Assembly: GCA_910589415.1 (NCBI GenBank)
Contig: OU342639.1
Coordinates: forward strand, 13,276,268 to 13,340,267
Length of the DNA stretch: 64,000 bases
Direction: 5' to 3'
DNA from: Malachius bipustulatus
Taxonomy: Eukaryota > Arthropoda > Insecta > Coleoptera > Melyridae
Positions 11,227 to 24,000 of this stretch are shown piece by piece. The translations under genes were made by a program, and so were the position numbers. The number at the start of each line of letters is the position of its first letter. Position 1 is the stretch's first letter. The notes below the pieces were generated by a model that had not been told where the DNA came from, searched no databases, and saw nothing but the letters and a program-made list of their open reading frames with translations.

Positions 11227-12244
11227 TTAAAGTTGGATGCTGGCTAATTCATTGACTGACATATACACGTCTTCTGATTTGATTAGCAAAAGATTAGTTA
11301 CATCTAATGGCATTCTAATTGCATTGAGTTGCAGGTTATCTATAAGTTTTAGTCTTGCATCATAGTATTTTGGGCACATGAAAAATATATGATTTAGATC
11401 GGCATTTGACACACCGTCACATGAACATATACGGGAGTCCAGGACACCGATTCTGTGCAGGTGGAATTGATATCCTGCGTTTTCAGTCGAACTATAGTAG
11501 TATAAAAGACTCTCGATGTTGTGTAGAACGATAGTCCCTGTATGGTAGCAAGGGTTGGATGAATAATTTTATATTTGTTATTTGTATTGTGGCAATGATC
11601 TCTCCATTCAGCATTTGCTTTTATAGCTGTTAACTTTTTGACTTCTGGGTAAATGTCTGTTATAGGAAGGTAATTTTCTACATGTTCGCCATAATATACG
11701 GCCTATTTGGGTCGTTCATCTGCTTCCTCGTTGCCCTTAATATTCGTGTGTCCCTTAACCCAAACTAATACGATTCCTCCAGTTTCATACAATTGAGCGA
11801 GTGATCTTTGTATGGAACACAAAGCGTTGTCCATTTTTCTCCTGTCTTTCTGTTTAATTGCTTTTAAGGCCGACAAGGAATCTGTTTCACTACTGCGTAG
11901 GATTCTCCGTTCATGATCATCCATTGCAGAGCTTTTTTAATTGGGCACACTTCGGCTGTATATATTGAAGCTAATTTGTGTAGTGTGTATCTAACTGTGG
12001 TTTTATATTGGTCAATATAGATTGCACGCCCTGTTCCATCCTTACATTTAGAACCATCCGTATATATGTGGAGATACTGGCTAAATGGTTCTATTAGTCT
12101 GTTCAAAATGCTGATATTTAGTTTAGGTTGTTCCTGATAAGCCGGTATTAGTACTACTGCTTCTAACATGAGAGTTGGATGCGGTAGCCTGGATGCTGGT
12201 AGTTTTCTCTGGTCCCCTATATTATATTCTTTATATTTTTGCAT
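11227..12244 (-). pseudogene. RNase H domain and C-terminal Cys/His motif
   Basis: RNase H removes the RNA strand during cDNA synthesis in I/R1-type elements. Seen here are LHIYTDGSKCKDGTG (first catalytic Asp), SIYTAEVCPIKKAL (Glu), a frameshift, then SSETDSLSALKAI (second Asp region) and VWVKGHTNIKGNEEADE (the 'W..GH..I.GNE.AD' box). Downstream, RICSCDGVSNADLNHIFFMCPKY is the terminal C-x-C...H...C zinc-knuckle-like motif. The reading frame changes near 11920 and stops near 11703, so the protein is broken. Confidence 0.8.
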
Positions 12245-12246
12245 TG

Positions 12247-13340
12247 CTAAAAATGTGGTAACCAGCGGAGGATTTTTATTACTTTTCCAGTACTTATACT
12301 GTACATTGTCTCGGCTGCTAGTCTACCTAAAATTTTTACTAGACTAGGATATCTGATGTGAACTTTCAGCATATACTTGTTGGCAAGATGCTCTAGTCTC
12401 AGGTGTATGGCGTATTCAGTGGTTTCCGCAAGGATGATGTTTATTGGTGTTGATCTCATGGCTCCCGTGCAGGATCTTTTTATTTGAACTCTTTCTATTT
12501 TTGCCATATATTTGTCTTCATGGTGGGTCCATATAGGATTAGAGCGTATTCTAAAAAATGGAGCCGATGTACGATTTGTAGAATAATAAGGTATTGACTA
12601 CTGCCCTTAGTATATTGATACCCTTTTCACATTTTGCCTGCAGGTACTCTATATGTTTGGTTCAGAGGAGTTTTCTGTTTAACCACACCCCCAGATATTT
12701 ATGTGCCTCGAAGCACTTGATCCTGTTATATTACTTGGCAGATGAGTCATTGTTGGCATTCTGTGCCTAGTGAAGGTAACTACAGCTGATTTTCCCTCGC
12801 TTAACTTAAAGAACCTCGTTCTTCAACCCACATTCTTAAAATGTAGAGGATGGTTTTGTACTTTTTAAGACATTCTGCGAGCGTTAGTTTTGTTATGTAT
12901 ATACAGAAGTCATCGGCATATTGGATACATTTTGTGTCATCTTCGCAGAGCTTATGTATATCCTTGGTATATATATTAAAAAGAAGTGGAAGTAGAATTG
13001 ATCCTTATGGAATTCCCTTTGATGTTGTCCACAGCATCTTCAGGTAGTAAGTTTCTAGCCTCACAAAAATGTTCCAGACGAGATTTCAACATTTTTTCCA
13101 GAAGTTTTGTGAGACAAGGTATTAAGGATAAAGGCCTATATGAGGATGTTACGCCTTCCGGCTTCCCGTATTCCGTATTTATGAAATAAGCATCCAACTA
13201 TCTCCTTCATCTTAGATGGCACAACTCCAGTGCGAAGAATGTCGTTGAAGAGCTGTATGAGGACTGTTCGAGCGCGATTAGCATTTTGTATTATGTGATT
13301 CTGTCTATACCTGGAGAAGTCGACGTAGTATTTTTCATCA
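12247..13340 (-). pseudogene. RT palm and thumb of the I/R1-type element, with deletion
   Basis: SYRPLSLIPCLTKLLEKML gives RT block 2a, followed by LEHFCEARNLLPED. A deletion then joins straight to KGIPLGSILLPLLFN (GIPQGS box) and QYADDFCIYI (YADD box), so the block with the first catalytic Asp and AFD is missing. The thumb reads IWGCGL-type residues in another frame, then MAKIERVQIKRSCTGAMRST and LEHLANKYMLK. At least three frames are needed. Confidence 0.75.
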
Positions 13341-13479
13341 CTTGATTGAGTTCGTGAGTTGAAAAAGGGGTCTCGTGTGTTTTAATCTCAGACGTGTTAC
13401 GCGTTGAGCGGGAATCTTCCTCTTCTGTTGGAATCGTAGGTGGAGCCATGTTCATCAACACTTAATCCATAGATATCTC

Positions 13480-14314
13480 CGAACTTTGTTTAATGTTTCC
13501 TCCTTTCATTCTTCGGACAATTTTCCAGATTTTGTCTATTGGGGTATTTTTGTTAATCTTGCGTCATACATATCCTCGCCATGTACTTCTGCTCTTTTCC
13601 TTAAAGAAACGTTTTGTTTGTGCTTCTATTTCTTTGTAGTTAAGGTAATTCTTGACTATTTACAATTGTTTATACTGTTGTATTGCTTCCTTACGCCTTT
13701 TCCACACTTTATTGCAATCCCCGTCCCACAAGGTTGGATTTTGTTTGTTTGTTTTCGGTGCCCTAGACGTCTTTATATTTTTGCTTGCCAATTTTACAAT
13801 TGAGTCTATTATAGAATTATATTTTTCGACAGTGATTGGTCCGGTATCTAATTTATCTAAACCCTTATCGATTTCCCAGCGGAACGCACTCCAGTCGGCT
13901 GTATTTTCATTCCATTTGAGGTATGGTGGCGTAATTTGCCTTTTATAAATAATATCAAATTCAATAGCGATTAAATAATGGTCAGAACCTATAGTAACTC
14001 CGCGAATTGGCTCCACGAGTATTTATTAACGAGATCTCCTGAGGCAACACTTAAGTCAACTGCCAATGGGCGCTCCTTGGGCCTCGAAATTCTGGATGGC
14101 GTGCAATCATTGGTTTAGGCACGAAGCATGTATTTGTTGGTGGTTCTCTTAGAGATAGGATGCTATTGTCATTTTTCAACACATCAAATCTATTATTTGT
14201 AACTATTTTGGCATATGACGGGTTATTTTCGAAGGTTTCGGCCTCTTTGTAGGATATGTTTTTCTGTGACATTATTTCTTTAATTTGTTTTTGTTTTTGG
14301 TAAAGTGATTTCAA
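13480..14314 (-). pseudogene. ORF1 C-terminus fused to endonuclease C-terminus
   Basis: Residues MSQKNISYKEAETFENNPSY, then AKIVTNNRFDVL, look like the end of an I-type ORF1 after its zinc knuckles. In an overlapping frame the sequence runs LAVDLSVASGDLVNKYSW, then GVTIGSDHYLIAIEFD, which is the APE endonuclease end with its SDH box, followed by the basic linker (LWDGDCNKVWKRRKEAIQQ) that leads into the RT. The middle of ORF1, the intergenic region and about three quarters of the endonuclease are absent. Confidence 0.65.
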
Positions 14315-14354
14315 AATTTTGAAGGTTAAAAGTCATTGCTATGGTTGTCACTAG

Positions 14355-14445
14355 TACTTTAAAAAATTCTCATAAATGGTTATAAAAGCTTAGGCATTTT
14401 TACCCTTTTCCTACTCACGCCACTAGCTTATTGTGCCTATACATA
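14355..14445 (+). repeat. Hx family fragment
   Basis: About 90 bp match the Hx internal block: a CATAAACGGTTATA-like part, then TTTTTACCCTTTTCCTAC and CACGCCACTGGCTTAT with few changes. Orientation is the same as Hx copy 3. It lies just beyond the 5' end of the I/R1-type element. Confidence 0.65.
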
Positions 14446-15304
14446 TTTTGGACGCAATTCCTTGAGAAATGGGTGGCAAGAGTGCATTTTTTCATTAAAA
14501 AGATTAACAACTTCTGCTTGAGCTCTAATCTACCACCGTAACCAATCATCATTAATATTTCAATTCGATGAGTTTCTTTTAATTAGCGCATTTACTTGGA
14601 ACTGTTTGGTTTCAACAAACAAACAAGCAATATTAATTAAAGCAGCAAGAAGATCATAATAAGAAAATGGCACATAATAAAAATTTACTGGAACTGCAAC
14701 AACCGCTAACAATGCCGACGTGCTTCTTACCAAAACAAATCACCAGCTACTTTACGTCAAAAAACAGGTGCCCAAAAGGCTTATCGGTATCTTTCGTGAT
14801 TAACATATTATAATACTGCAATAAATTATTATATTGTAATGTGCAAAAAATGCTGAGGTTAAAGTTGTACTACATCACTATTTTTCAAAAGTTGTTATTT
14901 AGAAGAGGTATTATGAAATAATCATTTACAATTAATCATCCTATAATATATCAAGACTACATCAACTTTCTTCCCACTTACGAAATGTTTTGATACCCAG
15001 AAAAACCCGGACTGTCAATATCCAGCTCTCAAAAACTTTATTTTGCCATTAGAAAAATATATGCCCAAACTGGTGAGGGGAAAAACGGTAAGGGCAAAAA
15101 TTCAAATTGAGGGTGAAAAAATGCCAAATAAGAAATAAAATTTATTAGTTAAGTATTGGATTCTTTCTCAAAAAAAGTTTTTTTTCAGAATTATATCACA
15201 CTTTACAGTTAATCATTCTGTACATCCAATACTATATCAACTTTTACCACTTTTCCGAGGTGTCCTCACACCTACTCAGCAAAATAATCAGTATACACAC
15301 TGTA
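14446..15304. other. No gene recognised
   Basis: AT-rich sequence with no ORF of interest, no inverted pair and no retroelement motif visible. Confidence 0.5.
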
Positions 15305-16234
15305 TACAGGGTGATCCCGAAATGGCGGACACGGAATATATAGTGTGTGTCACAGGCATGGTACACCCCCTTTTTTTCTTTTTTTTTGAAGATAATTTTT
15401 TGAAATTTGGTACGTCGCATATCCTCGATAGAGCGCACTTTTTAGCAGAAAATTGAATTTTTTCCCACATCCGGTTTTTCCGGAAATGTTACCAACTTTT
15501 TATTTTTAAATGGGACATCCTATATATTATTATATTTTTGGTTTCTATACATTTGTACGAATCCAACAATACCACATAAGTACCATTTTAAATGTCAAAT
15601 TTGTTTTTATTTAATTTTTTATTTCTCAATTATAGTGTGCCATTCAATTTTCATCCAAATTCAATTTTCTGCTAAAAAGTGCGCTCTATTGAGAATATGC
15701 GACGTATCAAATCAGAAAGACTGTAAATTTAAAACAAAAATGGGTTCGTCGGCTTCGTTACCGAGATATAGGGTGTCCTTTTTCCAAACTTTAAATCGAA
15801 ACGGCAGTCAAATTTAAACAACCTCCACTGGCAAAGCACATGATTTGACATAACTATTACGATAGCGTTTGCTTTTTATTTTTATTATTATCGGGAACGG
15901 AATTATAGGCATTTAAAGTTTACCTATTCCCTGTGTTCAACAAATTTTTTCAATGTGGCATCGTTGTTCGAATTCGAGATTTTGAATAATATTATCGAAT
16001 AGAAGATGTATCCGCGCAACGATTATTGTTTTAAGCTTTGTTGTGTTCCCATTTCATATGTTTCCATGGTAACATCTATTTGGGTATTGTAGACCTACAC
16101 ATTATTTTTCTGCCTGCAGAATGGTATCCAGTGCAGCGTTGTGACTTTATTTTCTACAAAAATGATCATATCTTCTAAAGGGAGCCATACTGGAGAAAAC
16201 AGTAAATAAAACGCCATTTCGGGATCAGCCTGTA
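15305..16234. mobile_element. TACAGGGTGATCCCGAAAT TIR element containing part of another palindrome
   Basis: The outer ends are TACAGGGTGATCCCGAAATGG at 15305 and its inverted partner ending 16234 (CCATTTCGGGATCAGCCTGTA). The left portion from about 15340 is nearly identical to the left arm of the complete palindrome at 50410-51276 (GTGTGTCACAGGCATGG onward, about 300 bp). It is followed at 15655-15720 by a short inverted piece of the same arm (CTGCTAAAAAGTGCGCTCTA). The interior is therefore an internally deleted copy of a second family nested in the first. It is non-coding. Confidence 0.7.
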
Positions 16235-17075
16235 TAAATAAATGAGCACATAATTATTGACTCTGGTGCATAATTAGCACATAATCACGTAATAAGCACG
16301 AAATACCTCACATGTAAACGTCATCTAGTTCCTACAGCTCCGCTGCAATTCCAATACATCCAGTACCAATCTGGGACCCACGGTGTTGTGTTCTGTATTT
16401 AGAATTTAGAACCAGGTTTGATTTCGAATATTTGATTCAAGTATTTCGCAATTGAATCAAATTCATCATGCTGTATAGAATAAATATTTACAAATCTTTT
16501 TGTACTATTATTATTGACGTACGATAAAAAGTAAGAAAGTAAAACTAATGAATACCGACTCATCTACTCATCAATATATATTATTAATATAATTATAAAA
16601 TATATAATCTATTTAAATTTTAGAACGAATACGGATATAATGAGCCACGGATAATGATACACTATAATAATACATCTAACTACAAGAAGCAGTTGCATTC
16701 TGAGTTGAAATTATTTTGAATAAATTGTGAGTATTTCACTGCACAAGCATTTATCTCGTTTATTTCAGCCAACCCTTTTTTGGACAGAAACGATAATAAA
16801 TTACTAACATAAAACTGCTTTCTTGTCTAAAGCACTGAATTAAAAATGCGGCATTTAGCTCTAATTATACTTGGTTTAATTCGGAAGGGCATATTTGTGC
16901 CTTGTTAATTCTGCTATTTTTCACTTGACGTAAAACCTAAAATAACCCAATTAGGATTTGATAGAATTTTATATTCAGGTATGTTGGATAATAATCGTCC
17001 CTGAAGGCTTTCAAGAGTGTTGGTCTGAGATCCTGGTCAGTTCTTTGAAATCTTAATTAGCCAGAAAACACTTTC
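16235..17075. other. No gene recognised
   Basis: AT-rich sequence without recognisable coding or repeat structure. Confidence 0.5.
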
Positions 17076-17706
17076 TACTTGAGGATCTTAAAGGGTTACA
17101 ATGCGATATCTCGGAAACGGTTTCAAATATTTTTATAAAATTTAATTGAAATTTAATAATTAAAAAAGGTAAAATTAATAATTATTATGAAATTTTAATA
17201 ATAATAAGTACAGGGGGTTGACATATTTTACGATATTTTTCTTAATAAATAGCTTCCCCCTCCCCCTTTTTGGAGGTGGAGAAGGGAGTGAATTTCAAAT
17301 TTTAGTTAGGAACCCTGATTGTTATTTCCGATTCTGATTTTATTACTAAAAATAAGTAGAATTTATCTCTATATTTTTCCTCGATTCATGGATATTTTTC
17401 GTACAATTTCAGTAAGGGGACAAAGCGAAAAAGAATTCATTTTGTCGATTACAGAGCCTTCTATCGTAAATTAATCGTAAAAAATGTAACCGACAAATCC
17501 TAGTTATTTTTAGTCGTAAAATCCGAATCTGCAATTAAAAAAGGTATCCTATTTAAAATCACAAAGTTACCCCCCCCCCTCTCATAAGGGGGTGAAGGAA
17601 AATATCTCCCCCCTGTATTTATTGCACCTTAAAAATTTCATGAAAATATTTGAAAACGTTTTCGGGATATCGCATTGTAATAACACTTTAAAATCCACAC
17701 CCTGTA
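17076..17706. mobile_element. Foldback element with ACAATGCGATATC arms
   Basis: The right end is CACCCTGTA at 17706 preceded by GCATTGTAATAACACTTTAA. The left copy (CTTAAAGGGTTACAATGCGA, 17087) has lost the exact TACAGGGTG terminus but keeps the arm for about 60 bp, including ATATCTCGGAAACGGTTTC against GAAAACGTTTTCGGGATAT. Inside it, TACAGGGGG at 17211 faces CCCCCCTGTA near 17616, so a second TACAGG-ended unit may be nested. Non-coding. Confidence 0.6.
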
Positions 17707-18112
17707 TAATATACCATAAGCACGCATTATTTACAGATTAGTTGTCGTGGTAGGCAACCTTATAAATACTTAAAATTAGATACAAATAAGCTTAGCCACA
17801 GTTATTATTACGATATGAATTAGAAATTAATGAAGAAATTCAATCCTAATATTGGTGCTATTTTACAAGACAAGTTTATTCGGTTTGTAAGCAACCAGGT
17901 AGATTAGTTACATTACCTATAATAGATATCAAATTTACTATACAACGAATGGAAATAACATCAACTTCCAGACTATTATGTATAACAGGGGAATGTATCC
18001 TCCGAATCAGTCCTTCCAGGTCAGGTAAATATAACAATATATAACACTCAGCACAGTCCTTGGGGTGATGATATTATTTCTTTTCCTTAATCAGTTTCCC
18101 TAAAATTATATA
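17707..18112. other. No gene recognised
   Basis: Unique-looking AT-rich spacer between two foldback elements. Confidence 0.5.
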
Positions 18113-18861
18113 TACACCGTGTTTTATATTAAGTCGGCACTATTGCTAACTTCGTTATTATTTGAGCTAGAAAGTCGGTTAAATTAGCAAACTAGTAGTA
18201 TTTTTTCTCCTGAATAGAATGGCAAAAAGAGAAAAACAATTGAACATCGCGTTTTCGAGATATTTAAAAAAATGAACATTTTTTATGGAACACCCTGTAT
18301 ATTTTTAGATGGATCGGTTGCAAATTTTTTTTAAAGGAAAAAGTCTCTATGCACTATGATCCTAAAATAATAAAATTTTACAACACAAACAAGTTCTGTT
18401 ATTTGTTTATGTAAAATTAAATCCTTTTTCAAGGTAACAACTCTTATTTTTAGTGTATTTTTTTATTGAAAAATACACTATTGAGGACGACATAATTTTT
18501 TTACCTTACATTAAATTATAGATGCACGTAGATACACTAAATTACAACAATTGTCGCAGCCTACTTTGGGAGTAATAAAATAATGAATAATTAATGAATT
18601 TATTATTTTAGGATCATAGTGCATAAATACTTTTTCCTTTAAAAAAAATTTGCAACCGATCCATTTAAAAATATACAGGGTGTTCCATTAAAAAAATTAA
18701 ATTTTTTTTAATATCTCGAAAACGTGATGTTCAATTGTTTTTCTGCTTTCGCCATTTTATTCAGGAGAAAAAATACTACTAGTTTGCTAATTTAACCGAC
18801 TTTCTAGGTTAAATAATAACGAAGTTAGCAATAGTGCCGACTTAATATAAAACACGGTGTA
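18113..18861. mobile_element. Palindromic element with TACACCGTGTTTTATATTAAG ends
   Basis: The left end TACACCGTGTTTTATAT is mirrored at 18861 (ATATAAAACACGGTGTA). Arms of about 280 bp (18113-18395 and 18595-18861) keep strong complementarity, e.g. AGTCGGCACTATTGCTAACT against its complement. The ~200-bp centre carries the isolated 3' hairpin of Hx (18450-18495). Each arm has an internal CACCCTGTA about 187 bp from its end, facing inward. No coding capacity. Confidence 0.8.
18450..18495 (-). repeat. Isolated 3'-terminal hairpin of Hx
   Basis: TAGTGTATTTTTTT, a short loop, then AAAAATACACTATTGAGGAC matches the 3' end of the full Hx copies, but nothing upstream of it does. It sits almost exactly in the centre of the 18113-18861 palindrome. 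Confidence 0.7.
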
Positions 18862-21034
18862 TATACAGGGGGTGTCTTGCTAAGGTTGGCCACCGGCCAT
18901 ATCTCGGAAACTAATGGGCCTATAACTTCAAAATAAAAATTTTCCAGACATAAGTGATCACGAGAAATTCAAGGAAAATATTTTCAAGATGGCCGCACTT
19001 CCGGAAATACCGGAAGTTGACACCTACTTCGTTATTTTAACGGAAACACCCTGTAAAATATTATATTTTTTAAATGTCTGAAGAAATCGAATACAAGTGG
19101 TTTTCACCATTGGAATTTAGATTGAGCGGTTTATGAGTTATAAACAAGTGAAAATCGAAAATTTTCAACTGCAAAGCAGTCTAGAACTAGAACGGCTCAA
19201 GATATCTAAAAACGGTTTACATGTCCCTATCCTAACTTTTCATGTTTTATCCCACCATGTGGAGTAAATTTTAATACAGGGAGATGAAAATTATCTGATT
19301 TTTCATCACCCTGATGTATTAAAATTTAAACCACATAGTAGGATACAATGTGAAAAGTTAAGATAGGGAAATGTAAGCCGTTTTAGTGTATTTTTTAACA
19401 AAAAAAAATACACTATTGAGGACGACATCACTTTTCGAAAATCACCCAAACTCATCAAATGTCCACCGATCATGACCCCCAGATCACGAAAAAGTGGTTT
19501 TCCAAAATTCACCTGCCCACGATATATATATATATATATTTATATATTTATATATTTATATATTTCATCAAAAACGCGAAATTACGATTTTAAAAACGCT
19601 CCTGTAGCTTTATCTTTGACAATTAGTGAACGAAATTTGGGATCCTTATAAAACTTTGGAATGATATTAGATTTTTGTTGAAAAAATTTCCAAAAGTGGA
19701 GACACTTCTACAGGGTGTCCCTTCAAAATTCCAGAAATCCGGTTCTTGTGGTATCATTTCAGGTCGCAGTTTTCAATCTAGGAAGCTGAAATTTTTGTGG
19801 GAGTAAGATATCCACAAGGAGTGGTCTGGTATTGCACTTGAGCAAAATCGGCCAAGCCGTTTCAAAATGGCAGCCATTTGAATTTTTTGAAAATTTGCTA
19901 TTTTTTGAGTCCCTGTATGAGCAAGATGGCAATAAAACTTTAAAATTAAATTAACAAGATTTAAAGAAAACTATTTGAAATTTGAATTAAAGCAATAAAA
20001 TTGGCATTATTTATATTAATAAGCCAGTGGCGTGGGTAGGAAAAGGGTAAAACTGTCTAAATTTCTATAACCGTTTATGAGTTCATTTTTAAAGAAATTG
20101 AACTGAAATTTTCACAGTAGGCAAGTATACTAATATCCTTTAACCCTTAAAAGTTTCAAGAAGTAAATAAGAAAAATGGCGGAGATATTAATATTTTTTT
20201 CATATGATGTTTATTTCTCTAAAATTTTAAAACCGGTGCTGTAGCTTCATATTTAAAGATTAGTGAACGAAATTTTTTACCCTTGTGAAACTTCAAAATG
20301 ACATTTGATTTTCGTAAAAAAAATTTCCTAAAGCTACGTTATTTCTACAGAGTGTCCCTCCAAATTAAAAATAAAAACCGTCTATGAGGCACGGTTTCTG
20401 GTCGCAGTTTTCAATCTAGGGGGCTGAAATTTTTTTATGAGTAAGATAGCCGCAAGAAGTCTGGTACTGTATTTGAGTAAAATAGAACCGTTTCAAAATG
20501 GCGGCCTTTTCAATTTTAGAAAAAATTGCCAGATTTGGAACCCCTATACCTACCTACCTATAAGCAAGTTAGAAAAACAAATTTAAACCAAATTAACACG
20601 ATTGGAGAAAATTATTTTAAATTCGCATTATTTTTTATAAGCCAGTGGCGTGGGTAGGAAAAGGGTAAAAATGGCTAAATTTCTATAACCGTTTATGAGC
20701 CTTTTTTGAAGGAATTGAGCTGAAGTTTTTCCAGTAGACAACTATACGAATAACCCCTAACTCTGAAAAATTTCAAGAAGCAAATAAGAAAAATGGCGGA
20801 GATATTCGAATATTTTCACATGATGTTTATTCCTCTAAAATTTCAAATTTTCGGTTTTCAAAATTCCCCTTTCACTTTTTGCGAATTTATTAAAGGTAGT
20901 GTAAAGAATAGTATTTTTTGAGTAAAGTTAGCCAGTGGCGGACACAGAAAAAGGAAAAAAAAATTAAATTTGCCATTTTTTTTTATTTTGTAAAATTTAA
21001 AAATCCATTCTAAGGGACGTTTTCAAACTAAATG

Positions 21035-24000
21035 CACAGAGAAAAGAAATTGTTTGGCTGAAAGAAAAATTATTCAACTTAAATAAATTTGTTGTTTCAA
21101 TAGAGAGAAATAAAAGTTTATTTGAATTTTTTCAATTATTTGTTTGAAATTTCAGAGGGTAGACTTTGTTGAATCAAACAATATTAATGTTGCAATATTC
21201 AATAAAATTTATTTGAATCAAACAAATTCCGTTATTCAATCAAACATATATTGTTTTCAATAACAGGAAGCATTCTTTAACTTAACTTTTCGCTTGTTTA
21301 TTTGAAATAAAATATTATTTGATTTTAAACTATAATTTATCGAACCAAATAATTTTACATTAAAAAATTTAAAGAAATATTTGTTTGGTTTTGTCAATAT
21401 CCCCGTGGGTAAAAGGTTAGGTTAGGTATATAAAAATAGATTTATAATAATAAGGCATTACTTATACTTTTTATTGTCAAAAAACAGTAATAAGTTAACC
21501 ACAAAACAACAGAGCCAACCTAATCATTCGTAATTATAAAATATTAATATTGCAACATTTGTACCTTAAGTAATAAGTAGGTATACGTTTTCTTCCCACG
21601 AGAACAATAATTTTCATTTTCATTGGTGACGGATTTCAAGTTTCAGCTGGTCAGGACCATCGGACACATCTGCAAATGATTTGGCTTCTTCTAATAATTC
21701 ATAGAGGAGAAATCTCGTATTTTCGTCTAAAACAGAACGATATTTTAAATTCCTTAATTCTTGTAGCAAGTTTGCAATATAATGGAAGAGATATCACACA
21801 AATAAGCTACGAGGTAGAGTACTTACCTTCAAATTTTAACAAGTGCCGTGTGCATCAGATTGTATTTGCGGACAGAGATTCTCCAATATCCATTAGGTAG
21901 GTAGGTATATCCATCTATTAGGTATTACTGTTCCGCTGTTACAATACAACACACTGAACACACAAAACAGCAACTAATATTTATACCTATTCGCCTATTC
22001 CAATAAATTATTATTCACTAATTAGTATTACTGAAAACAATGCGGAATTGATGAACTAACTCCATACCACGCCATGATTTTACACCAACACAACACCATC
22101 AGTCAGTCACCAACCCTGCTGGGGTAGTGTAGTCCTTCCAGTCGCCACCAGAGGAAACAGACGCTACATCACGTGATGTATACAACAACAAATCTATGAC
22201 AAATCAAAAAAGTTAATGCTTGATTCAAAGTTTTATTTATTTCTCTGTCAATGGGTAGCGTCAATGACGTCTAAATAAAATAGACCCCCTTGTTTACATT
22301 TTTACAGAATCATTCATTGCCCCTCCGCAATTGCATGTTTGCCAAACCGTTACTGTGACCAGATTTTTGAATACTATCGTTCTTGAAACCATGACGTAAA
22401 TATATAAACAAGGCATTATCAATACAAACCGCGCGAAGTACTTCTTACTAATAATTAAATAGCATAATATTTCTAATAAACTCGAACAACAATAATGGGA
22501 TAGACGTGATTTAAATCATATATGAATATAATTTTCAATGTTAAGAAATGAAACACAAAATGCGCGGCAACGACGTATGTTTACGCGACTACGATATTTT
22601 TTCAAATTTTACAAATTCATTCATCATTTCGAGTGCGGTGTTGTCCCTATTTTGATTTCATTAGACGAGTGTTTTAACGAAATTAAACTGCTTCCTGCTA
22701 TTATTTCCACCAATTTAAAATTATAGACTATAGACAATAGTGCGAACTTTCTTGATGTGCAAGAAAAGAGACGATTTAAACCCAGAAGTTTGTTTTTGTA
22801 GGTGAGTACCAGTAAGTAAGGCTATGTTCATATCAGTGCTGTAGTCGCCGCAGGGAAAAATCTTTGGAAAATCCAGTAAAATTTAAATTATCCTCTGAAC
22901 ATTGCAATTGTTACGTACCTACTGTGACAAATTTCAACAGTACGTCCCATTGTAAGTATATTAGATATTATTTTGATAATTATTGGGCTTTAGATTCCGG
23001 GTTACTATTTTCGAAGTTTTAGATTTTGACAAATCTAAATGTCATAATTTATATTTTATATTTTAATTTTACTTTTCAATTTTTATTTGTACTTTACTTA
23101 TTATTAACTGTGATCAAGGAACTAATCAGTCTCGAAACGTTAAACTTCCGATCGGTAACTTCGAAAATAGTAAGCAGGAACCTAAAGCCCAATAATTATC
23201 AAAATAATCCCTAATATACATCATCGGCGTCAATTTGGTTCAATATTTACAATTTTCTAATTATCCTCTAATACCGTTATCTTAGAAGATGTTCACAAAT
23301 TGGATGACTTTACAACTTCAACTGTTACACCAGTTCCTTCCTAAGATTTGCGTTCCTGTTTAACTTAGAAATATCTATACATTTGTCTCAAAAATTTCAC
23401 AAATCACCTTTATTGAGGGTCTAATAAATAACAAAAAATATTATGATGGTCTTTTTGTAATCTACTAGTTAAATATGCTAAAGTACCTATGTATTGTCTT
23501 AGCTTTCCTGTGAATCAGGAGAAGAGGTTGCTTTGGCTTTCTGTACATCTAAGAAAAGTGTTTTATAGGATTAATCTTCATACAGACAGATAAGTACGGT
23601 ATTCCATTAATCATACAAAGTAACCCAAACTCGCTATTTTTCGTCCTAAATATTAATTCGTCGGAAATAATAATTATCTTGAAAAACCCTACGCCACTGG
23701 CTCTCATCGCGAGGGTTTCTGACAGCATTGCCATTTTCACCGCAAACCTCTATTTATGCGATCGGTCACTCCTTTTCTCACTCACATGAAGATACAAATT
23801 AGATGATGGATTTCGAATATTTCATATTTATGAATGGAATGTTGGGTCTATTGATTTAGACGTCATTGGGTAGCGTTAATTAAAAGCAAACAATTCCTTA
23901 TTTTTATTTTTATTGTTAGTTTATTTGGATCGATAAAATACTTCTTTCTTTCAAACAAATTTACGGTAAAATATTCTTATTTCAGTCAAAATTATTTTTA

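Larger units (their letters stand above)
10928..14320 (-). mobile_element. RT/RNase H-type non-LTR retrotransposon (I/R1 group), internally deleted
   Basis: A minus-strand retrotransposon reads ORF1 C-terminus (14314-14100), endonuclease C-terminal quarter and linker (about 14085-13480), RT (13340-12500), thumb (12760-12247), RNase H (12244-11703) and C-terminal zinc motif (11470-11227). A T-rich stretch at 10929-10985 on the plus strand is the probable poly-A-like tail. Most of ORF1 and most of the endonuclease are missing, because a deletion fuses ORF1 to the endonuclease end. Multiple frameshifts make it inactive. I could not identify a target-site duplication. Confidence 0.8.

Noticed and set aside
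23105..23155. Hammerhead-like phrase near CTCGAAACGTT
   Set aside because: No CUGAUGA box and no stem II; only a resemblance to Penelope terminal repeats.
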